From Shewanella salipaludis (GTDB lineage: Bacteria > Pseudomonadota > Gammaproteobacteria > Enterobacterales > Shewanellaceae): DNA of 64,000 nt. The notes under the pieces are model-generated. The model was not told where the DNA came from, did not search any database, and worked only from the letters and a program-made list of their open reading frames with translations. Each line of letters starts with the position of its first letter. The stretch's first letter is position 1. A program made the position numbers and the translations under genes. The stretch lies in the NCBI RefSeq assembly GCF_012911865.1, contig NZ_JAAXYH010000011.1, forward strand, positions 1-64,000, given 5' to 3'. This document shows positions 60,233 through 64,000 of the stretch, piece after piece.

Positions 60233-63200
60233 ATGATGCGTTTATTAGTTTGGATTCTGTTAATCGGCTTGTGCCCGGCACAGGGTCTGTTCGCAGCCAG
60301 TCTGACGAAGCAATTTACCCATGTTGATGGTAGTGCCCAGGATCTTGGTGTTGTCAATGACGCCGATAATCTGGTGTTTTTGCAGGCGATAGTGCCCAAT
60401 ACATCGGGTTTTGTCACTGAAGGTAACGGCAAATGGATTTATGCTACCAATGACGGCGAAACCCCGCCGAGCACTATAGCAGCCGGTATGCAGTTTAACG
60501 GCTCACCCGCGCTGCTGGGTATTCCGGCGGAAACGGGCACTTTAACTATCGGCGCCAATAACCAGATCGCCGACCTGTGGACCAATCGTATTTTCCAGCG
60601 CCCTGTGGTGTTTGTCAGCCTCGAAGACCCGAATCTAAACCCCGGGGTGAGCATAGTGCCTACGGCCCCCATTACCGCCGGTAATCAGTTTTTATTTGAT
60701 GTGCGCCAGGCTACTGGCTTTGCCGCGGATTTAACCGGCGCCAAAGTGCACTATATGGTGGCCGAAGAAGGCTGGCACCGTTTGGTGGATGGCCGTATGT
60801 TGCTGATTTCAACAGCAGAGATAAAGCACACCGGCTTTAGCGGCCAAAGTATTGCGCTGGGTGCCAGCTTTACCGATGCGGTCACTGTGGCGCAATTGCA
60901 GCGCCCTATGTTGTATAAAAACAGCCTGGGATTTCGTCAGTTGGACGACGTGGCTGTGTATCAGGGCGCGACTGTTACCGAGGGCGTTGGCAATGTTGAT
61001 AGCATTATGCTGCGCCTGATGCAGCAAACCAGTGTCGAACAGGCCAACAGTGATACGGTTTATGCCGGCCGGATTGGCTTTATGGTGTTGGGTGACATCA
61101 GCAGTATCGCCAATACCTTTAAAGTGGTCAGAGATACCAATACCAATATCCGCGGCGGCAGCTATTTAACGGTACCGCAAGCAAACTTTCAGTACTTCCC
61201 GCACAGTGCCGCCACATCACCCTTATTGAATCGGGCAGCCTGTGCCGAGGATGATGATGTGCAAAACTTTTGTGCTTATGTCTCTATGCCGGTAGATGCG
61301 ATGAGCCGGGGTGTGTTTAATACACCACGTCTGCCCTATGTGAACAGCGAATATGAGCCGCTGGAAATGGAGCGTACCTTTTACTCTGAAGTGGAGTGGG
61401 ATTGGGAGAGCGTCACTGAGCCGGAAATGCTGAACCCGGTTACTGACGCAGATCAGCAGCCTATTGTCGGTACGCTGGCAAAAATGTTTCCTAATTTTGT
61501 CGCGGATCGCGGCTGGGATGAGGTGCTATTTGGCAGCGACAATACCTGGCACTGGTTAGCGACCTATCACTACAATACCTGTGTGTTCGACAATGTGCAC
61601 ACCGCCTGCGTCGATTACGCACCGGGCAATAGGATTGTTGAAGACAACGATATTCAGTGGGTTGGCAGTGCCAATTGGGACAATTCGGATCCTCAGGTCG
61701 AATTTAAAGGCGGTGGCCACCCCGCTGCGACGCCGGCCCAGAATTTATTAGCCGTATACGAATATAACCGCAGAAGTTATGCCTCTTTTAAAGAACGCCT
61801 GACGCCACCGGATTGGGCGGCCAGTCAAACCCTCAGTTATTTGAATATCGACCGGACGACACAGGTTCATCGCATGCAGCTCAGCTATCAGAGAGCCAGT
61901 TACGATGAAACCATCGATTTGTTAGCCAAATATGCCGATACCTGGCAATTTATTGGCGTGAATGTGGAGGCTGCTTCAACCGAGTGGTATTGCGGTACCT
62001 GTGATGGCCCGCTGCCGGGCATAGACACCGGCGATTATAAAACGCAAGAATACTTTCATATTCAAGTGCCGGTTAACAGTAGTACTGATCGTATCGGGGA
62101 GTCGCCCTGGTACACACCTGGCAGCGTCCGGCCTCATGTCGATAAAGTAGGCCAAAAAATGCGCGTGGGCGACTATCTGTTTGCCAATATTGCGTACTCT
62201 GTTGATGCAACAAATTTTGTCTGGTTACGCTCGGCGACCGGGCAAGTCAGCGATGCAACTGTGGTTGCTACCAATGTGTTTGGTTATCAGGCTAAGGTGG
62301 ATGATGGCAATGCCTTTGTCACCATGTGTATGACCTTTGAAAACAGCCAGCGTTGCGGTAACTGGATACAGATTGGCCAACTACCGCTGGCGACAGAGGT
62401 AAAAATCACTGCCGAGATGGGGCAACCTATTGCCGGTTTCGGATTGATAGGGCAGTACACTTATACCGCGCCTGATGCAGGCAACTACAGCCTGGAGTCA
62501 CAAAGCCTGTACCTGTGGCAGCAGCTGCAAAATGCTAGCTGGACCACTATTGCCGGACAAACTGAACTCACTTTTGATCTGAATGTGGCTGCCGGTACGC
62601 AGATACGTTTCTGTGTGACGCCGCGCACGTTTGGTGGCGTGCTGGGCGAGCAGGTTTGTTCTGCCAGTGTAACTATGCAGCTGGATACTGACAGCGACGG
62701 CATCGCAGATGACAGAGATAATGATGATGATAATGATGGCAAACCTGACTGGGCAGATGCCTTCCCTACAGATGCCAGCGAATGGCTGGATACCGATCGT
62801 GACGGCATGGGTAACAATGCTGACACCGATGATGACAATGATGGTTTAAGTGATGCTGACGAAGTTTCGGCTGGGTCAGATCCGTTAATTCCGGATTCAG
62901 ACGGCGACGGCGTGCTCGATGGCGTAGATCCGAGCCCGACTGTGGCGGGTGATTTAGCCGATTTTGACAATGACGGCATCGCCGATATTTATGATGAAGA
63001 CCGCGACAACGATGGCGTGGTGGATTTTGTCTATCAGATAGAGGGCACAGCCGAATTACAAACCCTGGTTGATGAAAATGACGTGGTACTTAACTGGGCG
63101 CGTATCGATGACAATCCTTACCACGCATGTACTGCAAATCAAATTCAGGTTAGCAGCAATGCTGACAGTGGCCCGGGCACGCTTCGTCAGGCCATAGCGG

Positions 63201-64000
63201 ATTTATGTGCCAGTGCACTTGGAGCAGATCTTAACACTATTACGTTTAACGGCCCGATGACGATCACGCTGCAGTCGCCTTTAGTGATCAGCAAGGGCAT
63301 GAAGATTGATGGTAACAAAGAGGTTGTGCTCGATGGTCAAAACGCGACTGCCATTTTCGAAGTAGCATTGGTCGACAGGTTGACCAGTAGCCAATTTCCG
63401 CATCTGGTGGGGTTAACGCTGCGAAACGGTGCGAACGACGCCGAGGGCTATGGCAGTGCTATCCATATGTACTCTGCGTCATATTTATTGCTGGATTACA
63501 GCCTGATCGACAATATGGCAGCGCCCGCCATCGCAGGTGATAACTTCAAGCTTTATACCGATAATAGCCTGCTGGCCAACGTTAGCGGTGAGTATGCGGC
63601 TATCACGGCAGAGCAGGGCCATGTTGCGCTGTTCTCCAGCACCCTTTACAACAGCGAAGGTGGCGCGATAACCATCAGGGACAGCGGCACGGCGCAGCTA
63701 CGCAACAGCCTGCTGTTAAAAGGCCCAACCGGCTCTACCCTGTGTAACGTTGAAACCTGGGAGCAGCAGACCGCCAGCTGGGTAGAAGACAGCGAGTGTG
63801 GTGTCACGTCAACCGGCTATGTGGAGCTGGCCGATCCGGACAATGGTGACTACCGGCCGGTGCCGGGCAGTGCCAATATCGATGCCGCTGAGGCCGGTGA
63901 ATTAGATAGCGGGAAAGTCGACATATTGGGACAGCCACGCGTATCTGGCCTGTATGATGAAGCCGCGCCCGGCGGCCCGCTGTATCCGAAGATGGACATC
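60233..64000 (+). CDS. Giant secreted repeat/beta-helix protein (3' end beyond window)
   Basis: The frame is open for 1256 codons from 60233 and continues past the window edge. It starts with a signal peptide (MMRLLVWILLIGLCPAQGLF). Residues about 25-800 are of unknown fold, with an Ig-like end segment (about 720-815) and a pair CGTC near 590. Residues 817-935 are thrombospondin type 3 calcium-binding repeats (DSDGIADDRDNDDDNDG and similar). From about 970, SGPGTLRQAIADLC starts a right-handed parallel beta-helix typical of surface or secreted proteins. GC content is lower than in its neighbours, and codons such as TTA and ATT are common, so it may have been acquired. The TGCA element lies just upstream. 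Confidence 0.85.
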   Translation, partial: MMRLLVWILLIGLCPAQGLFAASLTKQFTHVDGSAQDLGVVNDADNLVFLQAIVPNTSGFVTEGNGKWIYATNDGETPPSTIAAGMQFNGSPALLGIPAETGTLTIGANNQIADLWTNRIFQRPVVFVSLEDPNLNPGVSIVPTAPITAGNQFLFDVRQATGFAADLTGAKVHYMVAEEGWHRLVDGRMLLISTAEIKHTGFSGQSIALGASFTDAVTVAQLQRPMLYKNSLGFRQLDDVAVYQGATVTEGVGNVDSIMLRLMQQTSVEQANSDTVYAGRIGFMVLGDISSIANTFKVVRDTNTNIRGGSYLTVPQANFQYFPHSAATSPLLNRAACAEDDDVQNFCAYVSMPVDAMSRGVFNTPRLPYVNSEYEPLEMERTFYSEVEWDWESVTEPEMLNPVTDADQQPIVGTLAKMFPNFVADRGWDEVLFGSDNTWHWLATYHYNTCVFDNVHTACVDYAPGNRIVEDNDIQWVGSANWDNSDPQVEFKGGGHPAATPAQNLLAVYEYNRRSYASFKERLTPPDWAASQTLSYLNIDRTTQVHRMQLSYQRASYDETIDLLAKYADTWQFIGVNVEAASTEWYCGTCDGPLPGIDTGDYKTQEYFHIQVPVNSSTDRIGESPWYTPGSVRPHVDKVGQKMRVGDYLFANIAYSVDATNFVWLRSATGQVSDATVVATNVFGYQAKVDDGNAFVTMCMTFENSQRCGNWIQIGQLPLATEVKITAEMGQPIAGFGLIGQYTYTAPDAGNYSLESQSLYLWQQLQNASWTTIAGQTELTFDLNVAAGTQIRFCVTPRTFGGVLGEQVCSASVTMQLDTDSDGIADDRDNDDDNDGKPDWADAFPTDASEWLDTDRDGMGNNADTDDDNDGLSDADEVSAGSDPLIPDSDGDGVLDGVDPSPTVAGDLADFDNDGIADIYDEDRDNDGVVDFVYQIEGTAELQTLVDENDVVLNWARIDDNPYHACTANQIQVSSNADSGPGTLRQAIADLCASALGADLNTITFNGPMTITLQSPLVISKGMKIDGNKEVVLDGQNATAIFEVALVDRLTSSQFPHLVGLTLRNGANDAEGYGSAIHMYSASYLLLDYSLIDNMAAPAIAGDNFKLYTDNSLLANVSGEYAAITAEQGHVALFSSTLYNSEGGAITIRDSGTAQLRNSLLLKGPTGSTLCNVETWEQQTASWVEDSECGVTSTGYVELADPDNGDYRPVPGSANIDAAEAGELDSGKVDILGQPRVSGLYDEAAPGGPLYPKMDI

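Overview
The window reads as a chromosomal segment of a GC-rich Shewanella-like gammaproteobacterium. The housekeeping block recG, an AMP-ligase, trmH, ridA, spoT, rpoZ and gmk (33.6-42.1 kb) has the order I know from Shewanella, and several flanking genes belong to families common there (DUF2959, DUF3014, YihY, a second EF-G). No rRNA, tRNA, CRISPR array, transposase or integrase gene was seen.

Layout. (1) 0.2-3.7 kb is an AT-richer accessory stretch: a small lipoprotein, then a likely cluster of integron cassettes without an integrase (ADP-ribosyltransferase-like protein, a well-formed attC site, a HAD-IB phosphatase, a GFA protein), then an odd small protein made of an RNase E-type S1 domain and a membrane tail. 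(2) 3.7-13.6 kb is ordinary chromosome: YdeI-like protein, prepilin, EF-G paralog, drug/metabolite transporter, DUF2959 lipoprotein, YihY, proline iminopeptidase, dtd, thioesterase, azoR, GNAT. (3) 14.7-32.3 kb, all on the minus strand, is a complete aryl polyene (APE) pigment cluster. It runs in transcription order from apeC to apeR with very tight, mostly overlapping gene junctions: chain-length factor, acyltransferase, two ACPs, membrane protein, acyl-ACP ligase, dehydratase, glycosyltransferase-acyltransferase fusion, aromatic ammonia-lyase, thioesterase, LolA-like carrier, MMPL exporter, flavin oxidoreductase with a halogenase motif, DUF3261 lipoprotein, ketosynthase, dehydratase, ketoreductase, ketosynthase. 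The ammonia-lyase would make the aryl starter, the ligase loads it on an ACP, the KS/CLF, KR and DH set extends the polyene, and the acyltransferases, LolA-like protein and MMPL pump attach and move it to the outer membrane. (4) 32.5-42.1 kb is the housekeeping block. (5) 42.4-50.7 kb holds a membrane protein, a NahK-like kinase with an MFS transporter, a sulfotransferase, a LysR regulator beside a short SnoaL-like protein, and a lone HNH endonuclease. (6) 51-64 kb looks like one functional unit: a PEBP-YHYH lipoprotein, a His-rich periplasmic protein, a propeller-type sensor kinase, an OmpR-type regulator, a second kinase and a very large secreted protein that runs off the window.

Two points stand out. 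First, the same bipartite element (two TGCA half-sites 11 bp apart, followed at a fixed distance by a -10-like hexamer) lies upstream of the YHYH lipoprotein gene, the second kinase gene and the giant secreted-protein gene, which suggests a dedicated regulon of the OmpR-type regulator encoded between them. Second, the 3' ends of three genes (apeQ, apeH, trmH) are duplicated next to the intact gene. In the APE operon these duplications form chains of small reading frames whose start and stop codons overlap, so that ribosome coupling across the junction could be kept.
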